DNA from: Blastomonas natatoria
GTDB lineage: Bacteria; Pseudomonadota; Alphaproteobacteria; Sphingomonadales; Sphingomonadaceae
NCBI RefSeq assembly: GCF_003201955.1
Contig: NZ_QJJM01000010.1
Location: 1-64,000 of the forward strand
DNA length: 64,000 nt
Reading direction: 5' to 3'
This document shows positions 29,769 through 38,485 of this stretch, one piece after another. Both the position numbers and the translations under genes were made by a program. Numbering within the stretch: the first letter of the stretch is position 1; every line of letters begins with the position of its first letter. The notes below the pieces were generated by a model that was not told the DNA's origin, searched no databases, and saw only the letters and a program-made list of their open reading frames with translations.

Positions 29769-30984
29769 CAGCTATCGCAATCAACCCGACGCACAGGGCC
29801 ATTTCGGCCAGTTCGGCGGGCGCTATGTTGCCGAAACCCTGATGCCCCTGGTGCTCGATCTGGAGAAGCACTATCGCGCCGCCAAGGCCGATCCCACGTT
29901 CCAGGCGCAGTTCGACGACCTGCTCGAACATTATGTCGGCCGCCCCAGCCCGCTTTATTATGCCGAGCGGCTGACCGAGGAACTGCGGAAAGATGCCCCC
30001 GCAGGCAAGGGCGCACAGGTCTGGTTCAAGCGCGACGAATTGAACCATACCGGCGCGCACAAGATCAACAACTGTATCGGTCAGATCCTGCTCGCGATGC
30101 GCATGGGCAAGACGCGGATTATCGCGGAAACGGGCGCGGGTCAGCACGGCGTCGCCACCGCGACCGTCTGCGCGCGCTTCGGCCTGCCCTGCGTGATCTA
30201 TATGGGCGCGACCGACGTCGCGCGGCAGCAGCCCAATGTGTTCCGCATGAAGCTGCTCGGCGCGGAAGTCGTCCCCGTCACATCGGGCGCAGCAACGCTC
30301 AAGGACGCGATGAACGAAGGCCTGCGCGACTGGGTCGCCAATGTCCACGACACCTTCTACATCATCGGCACCGCCGCAGGCCCGCACCCGTACCCGGAAC
30401 TGGTCCGCGATTTCCAGAGTGTGATCGGCAAGGAAGCGCGCGCGCAGATGCTCAGCCGCATCAATCGCCTGCCCGACCTGCTGGTCGCGGCGATCGGCGG
30501 CGGATCGAACGCGCTCGGCCTGTTCCACCCGTTCCTCGACGATGAGGTCAAGATGCTCGGCGTCGAGGCGGCGGGCTATGGCCTCGATGGCGACCAGCAT
30601 GCCGCGAGCCTCTTGGGCGGCTTTCCCGGCATCCTGCACGGCAACAAGACCTACCTTTTGCAGGACGAAGACGGCCAGATCACCGAGGGCCATTCGATCA
30701 GCGCGGGCCTCGATTATCCCGGCATCGGCCCCGAACACGCCTGGCTCAAGGACATGGGCCGCGTCGAATATACCGCGATCACCGATGACGAGGCGCTCGA
30801 CGCCTTCCAGCTGCTCTGCCGCACCGAGGGCATCATCCCCGCGCTCGAGCCCGCGCATGCGATTGCGGCAGTCGCCAAGATCGCCAAGGACATGGACCGC
30901 GACCAGATCATCCTCGCCAACCTGTGCGGCCGCGGCGACAAGGACATCTTCACCGTGGCCGAGAAGCTGGGAGTGGAGATGTAG
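29743..30984 (+). CDS. trpB: Tryptophan synthase beta chain
   Basis: A 413-residue PLP enzyme that condenses indole with serine. The PLP Lys is in [23 protein letters not shown] is the substrate Ser loop and GGGSNALG binds the PLP phosphate. It starts inside the end of trpF. Eleven bases after its stop begins the first 36-bp repeat of the DUF559 cassette, which separates it from trpA, normally its direct neighbour. Confidence 0.97.
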   Translation: MTNTATQLNSYRNQPDAQGHFGQFGGRYVAETLMPLVLDLEKHYRAAKADPTFQAQFDDLLEHYVGRPSPLYYAERLTEELRKDAPAGKGAQVWFKRDELNHTGAHKINNCIGQILLAMRMGKTRIIAETGAGQHGVATATVCARFGLPCVIYMGATDVARQQPNVFRMKLLGAEVVPVTSGAATLKDAMNEGLRDWVANVHDTFYIIGTAAGPHPYPELVRDFQSVIGKEARAQMLSRINRLPDLLVAAIGGGSNALGLFHPFLDDEVKMLGVEAAGYGLDGDQHAASLLGGFPGILHGNKTYLLQDEDGQITEGHSISAGLDYPGIGPEHAWLKDMGRVEYTAITDDEALDAFQLLCRTEGIIPALEPAHAIAAVAKIAKDMDRDQIILANLCGRGDKDIFTVAEKLGVEM

Positions 30985-30995
30985 CGAAGAAATTG

Positions 30996-31031
30996 CCCTC
31001 TCCCCTTCAGGGGGGAGGGTTGGGAGGGGGG
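30996..31031 (+). repeat. Left 36-bp inverted repeat of DUF559 cassette
   Basis: It starts CCCTCTCCCCTTCAGGGG and ends GGGTTGGGAGGGGGG. It is itself partly palindromic (CCCCTTCAGGGG, with outer CCCTC/GAGGG arms). Its G-rich end lies six bases before the DUF559 ATG and supplies GGGAGGGGGG as the Shine-Dalgarno sequence. Identical, inverted, to 31375-31410. Confidence 0.95.
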
Positions 31032-31037
31032 AATGCG

Positions 31038-31418
31038 ATGCGGCCCGAGACATTGACCCAACGAGCAAGGGCCATGCGCATCGAAGCCACCGAAACCGAG
31101 ATAAGACTTTGGCTTGAGCTTCGAGCCAAAAGATTTGCCGGAGTGAAATTTCGGCCACAGAAAGTGATCGGAAATTACATCGTAGATTTTGCCTCACGCA
31201 ATCCGATGCTGGTAATTGAGGTCGACGGCGACAGTCATGATGGCCGTGAAGGCTATGATGCGGCGAGGACAAATTATCTGGAGAGCCTGGGCTATCGAGT
31301 GCTGCGCTTTACCAACTATGATGTAATGACCGCGATGGAAGGTGTATTGATGTTGATCGAAACGGCGGTTCAGGCCCCCCTCCCAACCCTCCCCCCTGAA
31401 GGGGAGAGGGCTAGATGA
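31038..31418 (+). CDS. DUF559 endonuclease-like protein (VSR/restriction-like fold)
   Basis: A 126-residue PD-(D/E)xK-type protein. An N-terminal helical segment (RAMRIEATETEIRLWLELRA) precedes a core with Asp50 in YIVDF and Glu61-x-Asp63 in LVIEVDGDSH, the expected metal-binding residues, then YLESLGYRVLRFTNYDV. Relatives include Vsr-type nicking endonucleases; activity is not proven for DUF559. Residues 113-126 are encoded by the right inverted repeat, and the stop codon overlaps the trpA start as ATGA. Codons are less GC-biased (GAAATT, AAATTATCTG) than in the neighbouring trp genes, which fits acquisition. Confidence 0.85.
   Translation: MRPETLTQRARAMRIEATETEIRLWLELRAKRFAGVKFRPQKVIGNYIVDFASRNPMLVIEVDGDSHDGREGYDAARTNYLESLGYRVLRFTNYDVMTAMEGVLMLIETAVQAPLPTLPPEGERAR
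31375..31410 (-). repeat. Right 36-bp inverted repeat of DUF559 cassette
   Basis: The exact reverse complement of 30996-31031 over all 36 bases. It ends GGGGAGAGGG four bases before the trpA ATG and so provides trpA's ribosome-binding site. It also encodes the C-terminus of the DUF559 protein. Confidence 0.95.
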
Positions 31419-32221
31419 GCGCGCGCCTTTCCTCCGCCTTCCCCGCCGACCGCGCCGCGCTCGTGTGCTTCGTCACTGCGGGCGATCCTACGCCCGCTGC
31501 CACGCCCGCGATCCTCGACGCGCTGGTCGAGGGCGGCGCGGATGTGATCGAGCTGGGCATGCCGTTCACCGATCCGATGGCCGATGGTCCTGCGATCCAG
31601 GCGGCGAACCTGCGTTCACTGGCTGCGGGCACAAAGACCGCCGACATCCTGCAGATCGCCACCGATTTCCGTAGCCACCACCCCGATGTGCCGCTGGTTC
31701 TGATGGGCTACGCCAATCCGATGACCCGGCGCGGACCCGAATGGTTTGCCGATGCCGCGGCAGCGGCTGGCGTCGATGGCGTGATCTGCGTCGACATTCC
31801 GGTCGAGGAAGACGCGGCGCTTGGCCCGGCTCTCCGCGCCAAGGGCATCGCCCCGATCCGGCTCGCGACGCCGACCACCGATGCCGCGCGGCTGCCCGCC
31901 GTACTCGATGGCGCAGGCGGGTTCCTGTATTACGTCTCGGTCGCCGGGATCACCGGCAAGCAGCAGGCGGTGCAGGCGAGCATCGAGGAAGCGGTGACCC
32001 GGCTCAAGGCCTCGACCGACCTGCCCGTCGCGGTCGGCTTCGGCGTGCGCACGCCCGAGCAGGCCGCCGCGATCGCCCGCGTTGCCGATGGCGTGGTCGT
32101 CGGCAGCGCCATCGTCGATATCGTCGCCGAACATGGCGCGGCAGCGGCAGGCCCGGTGCGCGACTATATCCGCAGCCTCAGCGACGCGATCGCCACGGCG
32201 CGCGCCACAACGAACGCCTGA
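31415..32221 (+). CDS. trpA: Tryptophan synthase alpha chain
   Basis: A 268-residue TIM-barrel subunit releasing indole from indole-glycerol phosphate. The catalytic Glu is in VIELGMPFTDPMADGP and the second acid in GVICVDIPVEE; the phosphate loop is VAVGFGVRTPEQA. The ATG forms an ATGA overlap with the upstream DUF559 gene, and the purine-rich end of the cassette repeat is its only visible Shine-Dalgarno. accD follows after 15 bases. Confidence 0.97.
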   Translation: MSARLSSAFPADRAALVCFVTAGDPTPAATPAILDALVEGGADVIELGMPFTDPMADGPAIQAANLRSLAAGTKTADILQIATDFRSHHPDVPLVLMGYANPMTRRGPEWFADAAAAAGVDGVICVDIPVEEDAALGPALRAKGIAPIRLATPTTDAARLPAVLDGAGGFLYYVSVAGITGKQQAVQASIEEAVTRLKASTDLPVAVGFGVRTPEQAAAIARVADGVVVGSAIVDIVAEHGAAAAGPVRDYIRSLSDAIATARATTNA

Positions 32222-32236
32222 TAGGAGCATCCCCCC

Positions 32237-33094
32237 ATGAGCTGGTTCAGCCGCGTCCGCAATTCGATTCCTCTCATCGCCAAGCGTGACACCACGCCCG
32301 ACAATCTGTGGCACAAGTGCAAGGCCTGCGGCGAAATGGTTTTCGCCAAGGAGTTCGAGGACAATCTCTCGGTCTGCCCCAAGTGCAACTATCATGAGCG
32401 CATCGGCGCTGCTGCGCGCTTTGCGATGCTGTTCGACGACAAGATCTGGGAAGAGCTGCCCGCGCCGGTGGTCAAGGAAGACCCGCTCAAGTTCCGCGAC
32501 AGCAAGAAATATGTCGACCGCATCAAGGCTGCGCGCGCAGCGGGCACTGCCACCGATGCGCTGACCAATGCGCTGGGCCGCATCCAAGGCCACAAGGCCG
32601 TGGTCGGCGTGCAGGATTTCGCCTTCATGGGCGGATCGATGGGCATGGCGGTAGGCGAGGCGTTCATCCGCGGCACCGAGCGCGCGATTGCCGAAAAATG
32701 CCCCTATGTCATCTTCACCGCAGCCGGCGGCGCGCGGATGCAGGAAGGCATATTGTCGCTGATGCAGATGCCGCGCAGCACCGTGGCGATCAGCCGCCTG
32801 CACGCGGCAGGGCTTCCGTACATTGTCGTGCTGACCGACCCGACCACCGGCGGCGTGACCGCGAGCTATGCGATGCTGGGCGACATCCAGATGGCCGAGC
32901 CCAATGCGCTGATCGGCTTTGCAGGCCAGCGCGTGATCGAGCAGACGATCCGCGAAAAGCTGCCCGAAGGCTTCCAGCGCTCCGAATATCTGCTCGAGCA
33001 CGGGATGCTCGACATGGTGGTCGAGCGCAAGGACCTGCGCGAGCGGCTGGGCAGCGTGATCGATTATCTGATGGCGGCCAAGGCGGCGGCATAA
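32237..33094 (+). CDS. accD: Acetyl-CoA carboxylase carboxyltransferase subunit beta
   Basis: A 285-residue subunit that with AccA transfers CO2 from carboxybiotin to acetyl-CoA. The N-terminal four-Cys zinc ribbon (CKACG ... CPKCN, residues about 28-53) is intact and is followed by the crotonase-like carboxyltransferase domain with [13 protein letters not shown] and GGARMQEG. The trpA-accD-folC order is usual in alphaproteobacteria. Confidence 0.97.
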   Translation: MSWFSRVRNSIPLIAKRDTTPDNLWHKCKACGEMVFAKEFEDNLSVCPKCNYHERIGAAARFAMLFDDKIWEELPAPVVKEDPLKFRDSKKYVDRIKAARAAGTATDALTNALGRIQGHKAVVGVQDFAFMGGSMGMAVGEAFIRGTERAIAEKCPYVIFTAAGGARMQEGILSLMQMPRSTVAISRLHAAGLPYIVVLTDPTTGGVTASYAMLGDIQMAEPNALIGFAGQRVIEQTIREKLPEGFQRSEYLLEHGMLDMVVERKDLRERLGSVIDYLMAAKAAA

Positions 33095-33126
33095 GCGCAA
33101 GGGCGGTGGCAAGGCACAACGCAACT

Positions 33127-33258
33127 CCTCCCCCGCCGGGGGAGGTGGCAGCCCGCAGGGCTGACGGAGGGGAAGCGGGATGGCGCTTGCCTTCATCCGG
33201 AGTTCAATCCCGCTTCCCCTCCACCGCTGCGCGGTCCCCCTCCCCGTTCCGGGGAGGA
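33127..33258. repeat. Palindromic repeat cluster between accD and folC
   Basis: CCTCCCCC/GGGGGAGG (33127-33145) is followed by a perfect 16-bp inverted repeat, GGAGGGGAAGCGGGAT at 33166-33181 and its complement at 33207-33222, and another short hairpin near 33240-33257. The end (GGGGAGG) serves as the Shine-Dalgarno for the GTG start of folC. Nothing here looks coding. Confidence 0.85.
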
Positions 33259-33265
33259 TTTTGAG

Positions 33266-34591
33266 GTGGACCATGCCATCTCTTCCCATCCCGGCGTCCA
33301 GACCCAGCTCGACCGGCTTGCTGCGCTGTCGCCGGGGCGCGATGTGCTGGGGCTGGAGCGGATCACCGCGCTGCTCGATCGCCTCGGCAATCCGCACCTT
33401 CGCCTGCCGCCGGTCTTTCACGTCGCGGGCACCAACGGCAAGGGATCGACCTGCGCATTCCTGCGCGCCGCGATCGAGGCTTCGGGCCGCGTCGCCCATG
33501 TCTATACCAGCCCGCATCTGGTGCGTTTCAACGAGCGCATTCGCCTTGCCGGTCGGCTGATCGAGGATGAGGCGCTCGCCGATTATCTCGCGCGGGTGCT
33601 CGACATTGCCGAGGGCATCAACGCCAGCTTTTTCGAGGTGACCACTGCCGCCGCCTTCCTCGCCTTTGCCGAGACACCGGCGGACGCCTGCGTCATCGAG
33701 GTGGGGCTGGGCGGCCGGCTCGATGCGACCAACGTGCTGCCCGCGCCTGCGGTCTGCGGCATCGCGGCGCTCGGGATCGATCACGAGGCTTTCCTGCTCG
33801 CGCCGGAGGAAGGCACGCCCGAAATCCCGCTCGAACGGATCGCGTTCGAGAAAGCAGGGATTGCCAAGCAGGGCGTGCCGCTGGTCATCCAGAAATATGC
33901 CATCGGCATGATGGGCGCGATCGCGGGCCAGGCGATGCGCGCGGGTGCCTATGTCAAGGCACGCGGCGAGGACTGGGACGCGGCGCTCTATCAGGGGCGG
34001 CTGCATTATCGCGATGTCGACGGCAAGCTTGGCCTGCCCGTGCCACGCCTGCCCGGCGCGCACCAGGCGGACAATGCCGCGCTCGCCGTCGCGATGATCC
34101 GCCACCAGAGCGCACTCAGCATCCCCGACAGTGCCTTGAACGCCGCCATGGGCTGGGCCGAATGGCCCGCGCGGATGCAGCGGCTGAACGATGGTCCGCT
34201 CGTCGCGCTGCTCGGCACCGACGCGCCGGTATGGCTCGATGGCGGGCACAATCCCGACGCCGGTGCGGCGCTGGCGCGGCATGTCGCGGCGATGGGCGGC
34301 AAGGTGCATCTGATCATCGGGATGCTCTCGAACAAGCAGCCCGGCGCCCTGCTCGGCCCGCTGGAGCCGCATCTCGCCAGCGTTACCGCGCTGCCGGTGC
34401 CGGGGCATGAATGGCACGATGCCGATGCGTTTCAGCGATGCCTCTCCTCGGGGATCGAGGTGGTCGCGGCAGAGGATGTGCGCGCGGCCATGGCGCTGCT
34501 GGCCGAACGCGAGGCAGCTCCGGTGCTGATCGCGGGCTCGCTCTATCTCGCAGGCGAGGTGCTCAGGGCCAACGGGCAGGAGCCTGATTGA
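33266..34591 (+). CDS. folC: Bifunctional folylpolyglutamate/dihydrofolate synthase
   Basis: A 441-residue Mur-ligase-family enzyme. The P-loop GTNGKGST, the YTSPHLVRFNERI substrate segment, the VIEVGLGGRLDATNV block and LDGGHNPDA near residue 325 are conserved. It adds glutamate to folates. The start is GTG with GGGGAGG eight bases upstream, provided by the adjoining repeat cluster. It is the last gene of the pyrF-trp-accD block. Confidence 0.94.
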   Translation: MDHAISSHPGVQTQLDRLAALSPGRDVLGLERITALLDRLGNPHLRLPPVFHVAGTNGKGSTCAFLRAAIEASGRVAHVYTSPHLVRFNERIRLAGRLIEDEALADYLARVLDIAEGINASFFEVTTAAAFLAFAETPADACVIEVGLGGRLDATNVLPAPAVCGIAALGIDHEAFLLAPEEGTPEIPLERIAFEKAGIAKQGVPLVIQKYAIGMMGAIAGQAMRAGAYVKARGEDWDAALYQGRLHYRDVDGKLGLPVPRLPGAHQADNAALAVAMIRHQSALSIPDSALNAAMGWAEWPARMQRLNDGPLVALLGTDAPVWLDGGHNPDAGAALARHVAAMGGKVHLIIGMLSNKQPGALLGPLEPHLASVTALPVPGHEWHDADAFQRCLSSGIEVVAAEDVRAAMALLAEREAAPVLIAGSLYLAGEVLRANGQEPD

Positions 34592-34609
34592 ACGTCATTC
34601 CCGCTTTCT

Positions 34610-34671
34610 GGCGAAAGCCGGAATCCAGAGCGGCTGCAATGCCATCTGACTCTTGGGCTCCGGCTTTCGCC
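34610..34671. repeat. Inverted repeat downstream of folC
   Basis: GGCGAAAGCCGGA (34610-34622) and TCCGGCTTTCGCC (34659-34671) are perfect 13-bp arms around a 36-base loop, with outer CATTCC/GGAATG pairing. It resembles widespread proteobacterial palindromic repeats with a CATTCCCGC...GGAATCC core. Confidence 0.8.
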
Positions 34672-34720
34672 GGAGAACGGAATGGGCACAGGGCGTGACG
34701 TTCTTTCAATACCCCTTCCC

Positions 34721-34794
34721 GTTTGTCCCGAGCGAAGTCGAGGGACCTTTCTCAACCGCCCCGAATAAGTCCCTCGACTTCGCTCGGGACAAAC
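34721..34794. terminator. 26-bp perfect inverted repeat between convergent folC and ampG-like genes
   Basis: The left arm begins GTTTGTCCCGAGCGAAGTCG (34721-34746) and is exactly complementary to 34769-34794, with a 22-base loop. It is the strongest hairpin in the gap between two convergent genes, so it probably ends both transcripts. The TGTCCCGAGCGAAGTCGAGG core is familiar as a dispersed repeat in sphingomonads. Confidence 0.75.
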
Positions 34795-34814
34795 GGAGGG
34801 GGCGATTGGTAGCT

Positions 34815-36155
34815 CTACCCCCCATTCTCCTCGGTCCCCGCCGTGCCGAGCGAGCGATCGACCAGCCCGCTGGCCATCATCCACCAGAACAGCAGTACGC
34901 CCGGCAGCGCAGCGACGGTTGTCACCAGATAGAAACTGGTGAAGCCGAGCGATTCGATCATTCCCCCTGCCAGCGTTCCAGTCAGGAACCGGCCCGTGAT
35001 GCTCGCCGCCGCCGAGAGTAGCGCGAACTGGGTCGCAGTGAACTCGAGGTTGCACAGCGCCGAGAGATAGGCGACCACGCACACCCCGCCGATGCCGCTG
35101 GCGAAATTCTCGAAGCCCATGGCGCCCGCCATTGCCCAGGTGCTGTGCCCGACCGTGGCAAGCCCGGCAAAGGCGAGGTTGGAGACGGCCATCAGGATGA
35201 GGCTGATCAGCACCGAGCGTTTCATGCCGAGCCGCGCATAGAGTATCCCGCCGACGAAAATCCCCGCGAGCAGCGCCCAGAAGCCCAGACCCACGTCGTA
35301 GATCGCCAGCTCGTCATTGGTGAAGCCCAGATCCTCGAACAGCAGCCGCAGCGTCAGGTTGGCGAGCGTGTCGCCGATCTTGTGCACCAGCACGAACAGC
35401 AGCACGACGAGCGCCCCCTGGCGCTTGAAGAACTCGGCGAGCGGGCTGACATAGGCGATCGCGGCGGCGACCGGGCCCTTGAGCGGCTTGGGCTCCTGTC
35501 GGCGCGCGGGCTCACCCATGACGAGGCCGGTGATGACCGCGAACAGGCCGAAGAACGAGACCGCGATATAGGCGGTGGTCCAGTCGCTGCGCGCCGCAAC
35601 GACCAGCGCCACCGATCCGGCGAGCGCCGCGCCAATGCGCCAGCCATATTGGCTCATCCCCGATCCCACGCCCAATTGGTGTGGCTCCAGAAGCTCGATA
35701 CGATAGGCATCGATCACGATGTCGAAGGTCGCGCCTGCCACGCCGACCAGGATCGCCGCGACCGCGACGCTGGCAATATCGGCTTCTGGGTCGGCGAGCC
35801 CCAGGTTCATGATCGCGACCATCACCAGCACCGCACAGAAGATCAGCCACGAAACGCGCTGACCGATCCGGCCGAGCAGCGGCAGCTTCACCGCATCGAT
35901 GATCGGCGCCCAGAGCCATTTGAAATTATAGGCGAGGAAGGTGAGTGCAAAGGCGGTGACGGTCGATTTCTCGATTCCCGATTGGGCGAGGCGCGTTGAG
36001 AGCGTCGCCGCGATCATTGCGAAAGGGAAGCCTGAGGAAATGCCCAGAAACAGCGCCGCCACCGGCGCGGCCTCGGTATAGGGGCGCAAGCCCGCCGGTA
36101 TCGACGCGCGCCAGCCTGTGACTTCGGGCGCGATCCCGGCAGTGTGTTCGGTCAT
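34815..36155 (-). CDS. AmpG-like MFS transporter
   Basis: A 446-residue inner-membrane protein with 12 or more hydrophobic helices. SSGFPFAMIAATLSTRLA in the first helix region, FLAYNFKWLWAPIIDAVKLP, and ATFDIVIDAYRIELLE are typical of AmpG muropeptide permeases and PAT-type carriers. AmpG imports anhydro-muropeptides for wall recycling. No ampC, ampD or nagZ is near, so the substrate is inferred from family only. Confidence 0.82.
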   Translation of the reverse strand: MTEHTAGIAPEVTGWRASIPAGLRPYTEAAPVAALFLGISSGFPFAMIAATLSTRLAQSGIEKSTVTAFALTFLAYNFKWLWAPIIDAVKLPLLGRIGQRVSWLIFCAVLVMVAIMNLGLADPEADIASVAVAAILVGVAGATFDIVIDAYRIELLEPHQLGVGSGMSQYGWRIGAALAGSVALVVAARSDWTTAYIAVSFFGLFAVITGLVMGEPARRQEPKPLKGPVAAAIAYVSPLAEFFKRQGALVVLLFVLVHKIGDTLANLTLRLLFEDLGFTNDELAIYDVGLGFWALLAGIFVGGILYARLGMKRSVLISLILMAVSNLAFAGLATVGHSTWAMAGAMGFENFASGIGGVCVVAYLSALCNLEFTATQFALLSAAASITGRFLTGTLAGGMIESLGFTSFYLVTTVAALPGVLLFWWMMASGLVDRSLGTAGTEENGG

Positions 36156-36238
36156 TCAGCTTCCCTTCCCGTATCCCGGATCGGGAAACTAGCGGCACGA
36201 GCGATTTACGCCAGAGGCTTTTGCGCCCGCCGCCGCGT

Positions 36239-37018
36239 TCAGATCACCGCCGATCCGATCACCGGCCCGCCCGGCCCCTGGCGCACCAGCAGCGCGTGCC
36301 GATCCGCACCAGCGACGCGGAGCATGTCCGGCGTGATCGTGACGGTCTGCGCGCCGCCGGTCCACGCGCCAAGATTGCGCTCCGCGAGCACGACATTGGT
36401 GTAATGCACCTTGCGCCCGCCATTTTCGCCGGCGCCGATGCTGACCGTGCGCCCGGACGCAAGCGCGACCAGTACCAGCTCGGCCTGCTGGCCCCCGGCA
36501 CCATCGAGCATCACCTGTTTGCCCATGCCGGCAGCGGCGATCCGGACACTCAGCCCGGACTTGCGCCGCGCCACAGCAACGGTGGCGAGCAGGCTGCGCA
36601 CCTTCGCTTCCTGGCTGCCGACCGCCTGCGCGCGCCCATCGACCACGAGTTGCGGGGTATAGATATTCGCGCCGGCAAAGGCCTTGTCGCCATATTGCCG
36701 CTGCAGCCTGGTATTCTCCTCGCGACCCAGACTGTCCTTCCATCCGAGCCGGTCCCAATAGGTCACTGGGCGGCTGATCACGAGGATGGCCGGATCGCGC
36801 GCCAGCCGCGCCGCGACCGCATCGGCAGGAGGGCAGGACGAGCAGCCCTGGCTTGTGAACAGTTCCGCAACGACCGGCCCGGCCGTGGAAGGCGTCAGCG
36901 CCGCCGGTGACGCCGCTTGCGCCGCATGCGCGGCAGAGGGCGGTTCGACCCGCGCATTGAACATCACGAACCCGGCCAGGCCTGTGACAGCCAACAAGGG
37001 GACCCAGAATTTCAGCAT
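36239..37018 (-). CDS. DUF1223 thioredoxin-like secreted protein
   Basis: A 259-residue protein. An N-terminal hydrophobic helix (FWVPLLAVTGLAGFVMF) exports or anchors it. The thioredoxin-like core starts VVAELFTSQGCSSCPPAD, with a CxxC pair, and IYTPQLVVDG holds the cis-Pro region. The C-terminal half is a beta-rich domain of DUF1223. The function of the family is unknown; a periplasmic redox role is plausible. I start at 37018, at the hydrophobic helix with AAAGG upstream, not at 37096. Confidence 0.8.
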   Translation of the reverse strand: MLKFWVPLLAVTGLAGFVMFNARVEPPSAAHAAQAASPAALTPSTAGPVVAELFTSQGCSSCPPADAVAARLARDPAILVISRPVTYWDRLGWKDSLGREENTRLQRQYGDKAFAGANIYTPQLVVDGRAQAVGSQEAKVRSLLATVAVARRKSGLSVRIAAAGMGKQVMLDGAGGQQAELVLVALASGRTVSIGAGENGGRKVHYTNVVLAERNLGAWTGGAQTVTITPDMLRVAGADRHALLVRQGPGGPVIGSAVI

Positions 37019-37128
37019 CGCACAACCTTTCAAGGCCGCCCGACGCGCCATGCCCAGGCATTGCTTGCCTGGGCACTCCATTGGCGCGCCGTCCATGGAT
37101 GCGCGGTTCGCTGCATTGACGGCGGCGG

Positions 37129-37557
37129 TTACGCGGCTGAATAGAGGTTCAGCGGCTTGGGCATCGCCTTGGGAGTCTTGCCACGAATAAGCAGGTCGAC
37201 CGCATGGATCGCCTTGACCAGTTCGGCCGCGCTATAGGGCTTGATCAGGCAGCCGATCGCATATTGCCTGGCATGGCCGGGGCACATGCCGGTCGCAAAC
37301 AGCACCGGTATGTCGCGCTCGCTCGCCGCGCGTGCGACCTCGACCCCGCTGCCGCCGCGCGACAGGTTGACGTCCGCGAGCACCAGATGGATCGGCTCAC
37401 GCTCCAGAATCGCAATGGCTTCGGCTTCCGTATCCACCGTTGCCACGACGCGATAGCCCGCATCGACCACCCGCAACTCGTTGTCAAAGGCCACCAGCGG
37501 CTCATCCTCCACGATCAATATGGTTTCGATCGACCGAGTGAACCGCGAAAACAGCAT
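37129..37557 (-). CDS. Single-domain response regulator (FATGUY-like receiver)
   Basis: A 142-residue receiver with no output domain. The acidic pocket is VEDEP, the phospho-acceptor Asp62 is in LVLADVNLS, and Lys is in CLIKPYS. The switch region VLFATGMCPG matches the FAT-G signature of the FATGUY receivers, of which SdrG in Sphingomonas feeds the PhyR general stress response. Position 5 of the motif is Met instead of the usual bulky or Tyr pattern. The start has no good Shine-Dalgarno. It is divergent from the RluB-like gene by about 100 bases. Confidence 0.85.
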   Translation of the reverse strand: MLFSRFTRSIETILIVEDEPLVAFDNELRVVDAGYRVVATVDTEAEAIAILEREPIHLVLADVNLSRGGSGVEVARAASERDIPVLFATGMCPGHARQYAIGCLIKPYSAAELVKAIHAVDLLIRGKTPKAMPKPLNLYSAA

Positions 37558-37654
37558 GGAGGGACTTTCTGAGAGGCGGGCAGCAGGAACAGCAATTACG
37601 CTGATTGCAATTCTTGCGTTCCCGCGCGCGCGCTTCGACGTTATAGCAGCGCGC

Positions 37655-38470
37655 ATGCCCCCCCGGAAACCGAAATTCGATCCGCTCGACGACAGCCCGT
37701 CGCCGCTCGCCGCACAACCCAAGGCCAGGACCTCCACGCTCGGCGAGGGCCAGCGCATCGCCAAGCTGCTGGCGCGCGCCGGCATCGCCTCGCGCCGCGA
37801 AATCGAGCGGATGATCGAGGGCGGTCGCGTCGCGCGCGATGGCGTCGTCATCACCACGCCAGCGACGGTACTGACCAGCCTCAATGGCATCACCGTCGAT
37901 GGCAAGCCGGTCAAGGAACCTGCGCCCGCAAAGCTGTGGTGCTTCCACAAGCCCGCCGGGCTGCTCACCGCCGAGCGCGACTTTACCGGGCGCCCGACGA
38001 TCTACGAGCACCTGGCCAAGGTCGCGCCGGATGCGCCGCGGATGATGCCGATCGGCAGGCTCGACCTCAATACCGAGGGCCTCTTGCTGATGACGAATGA
38101 CGGCGAACTGAAGCGCCAGATGGAACTGCCCGCCACCGGCGTCGAGCGCACCTATCGCGCGCGCGCCTTCGGAGAGGTCAGCCAGGCGCAGCTCGAGGAT
38201 CTGATCCACGGCATCACCATCGAGGGCATCCGCTATGGCAAGATCGACGCCAATCTGGAGCGCCGCACCGGGCGCAACGGCTGGATCGAGATGACGCTGA
38301 CCGAGGGCAAGAACCGCGAAGTCCGCCGCGTGCTCGAACATCTCGGCCTCAAGGTCTCGCGCCTCATCCGCACCCGCTATGGCCCGTTCGTGCTCGACGG
38401 GCTGGATGTCGGCGCGATCGAGGAGGTGCGACGGCACGATGTGGTCGCGTTCAGGAAGACGCTGAAATGA
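37655..38470 (+). CDS. RluB/RsuA-family 23S rRNA pseudouridine synthase
   Basis: A 271-residue enzyme. An S4 RNA-binding domain (RIAKLLARAGIASRREIERM) is followed by the RsuA/RluB catalytic core with the active-site Asp in IGRLDLNTEGLLLMTNDGEL and the end motif GKNREVRRVLEHLGLKVSRL. It probably modifies U2605 of 23S rRNA, by family. It is co-directional with rsmD 15 bases downstream, another rRNA-modifying enzyme. Confidence 0.9.
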   Translation: MPPRKPKFDPLDDSPSPLAAQPKARTSTLGEGQRIAKLLARAGIASRREIERMIEGGRVARDGVVITTPATVLTSLNGITVDGKPVKEPAPAKLWCFHKPAGLLTAERDFTGRPTIYEHLAKVAPDAPRMMPIGRLDLNTEGLLLMTNDGELKRQMELPATGVERTYRARAFGEVSQAQLEDLIHGITIEGIRYGKIDANLERRTGRNGWIEMTLTEGKNREVRRVLEHLGLKVSRLIRTRYGPFVLDGLDVGAIEEVRRHDVVAFRKTLK

Positions 38471-38485
38471 GGATCGAGGGTTAAC

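Larger units (their letters stand above)
30996..31410 (+). mobile_element. 415-bp inverted-repeat-bounded DUF559 cassette
   Basis: Two perfect 36-bp inverted repeats enclose 343 bp that contain little except one DUF559 gene. The element occupies the gap between trpB (stop at 30984) and trpA (start at 31415). No transposase and no obvious target duplication are visible; the flanking bases do not show a clear direct repeat. A third, solitary identical copy of the 36-bp unit lies at 59313-59348. That it moves is inferred from the structure. Confidence 0.7.

Noticed and set aside
30984-31415. A trp attenuator or riboswitch between trpB and trpA
   Set aside because: The palindromes are the two arms of the DUF559 cassette, and there is no Trp-rich leader peptide.
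31616-34417. A 933-codon minus-strand frame opposite trpA, accD and folC
   Set aside because: Crosses three certain genes and has no protein character; a codon-bias shadow.
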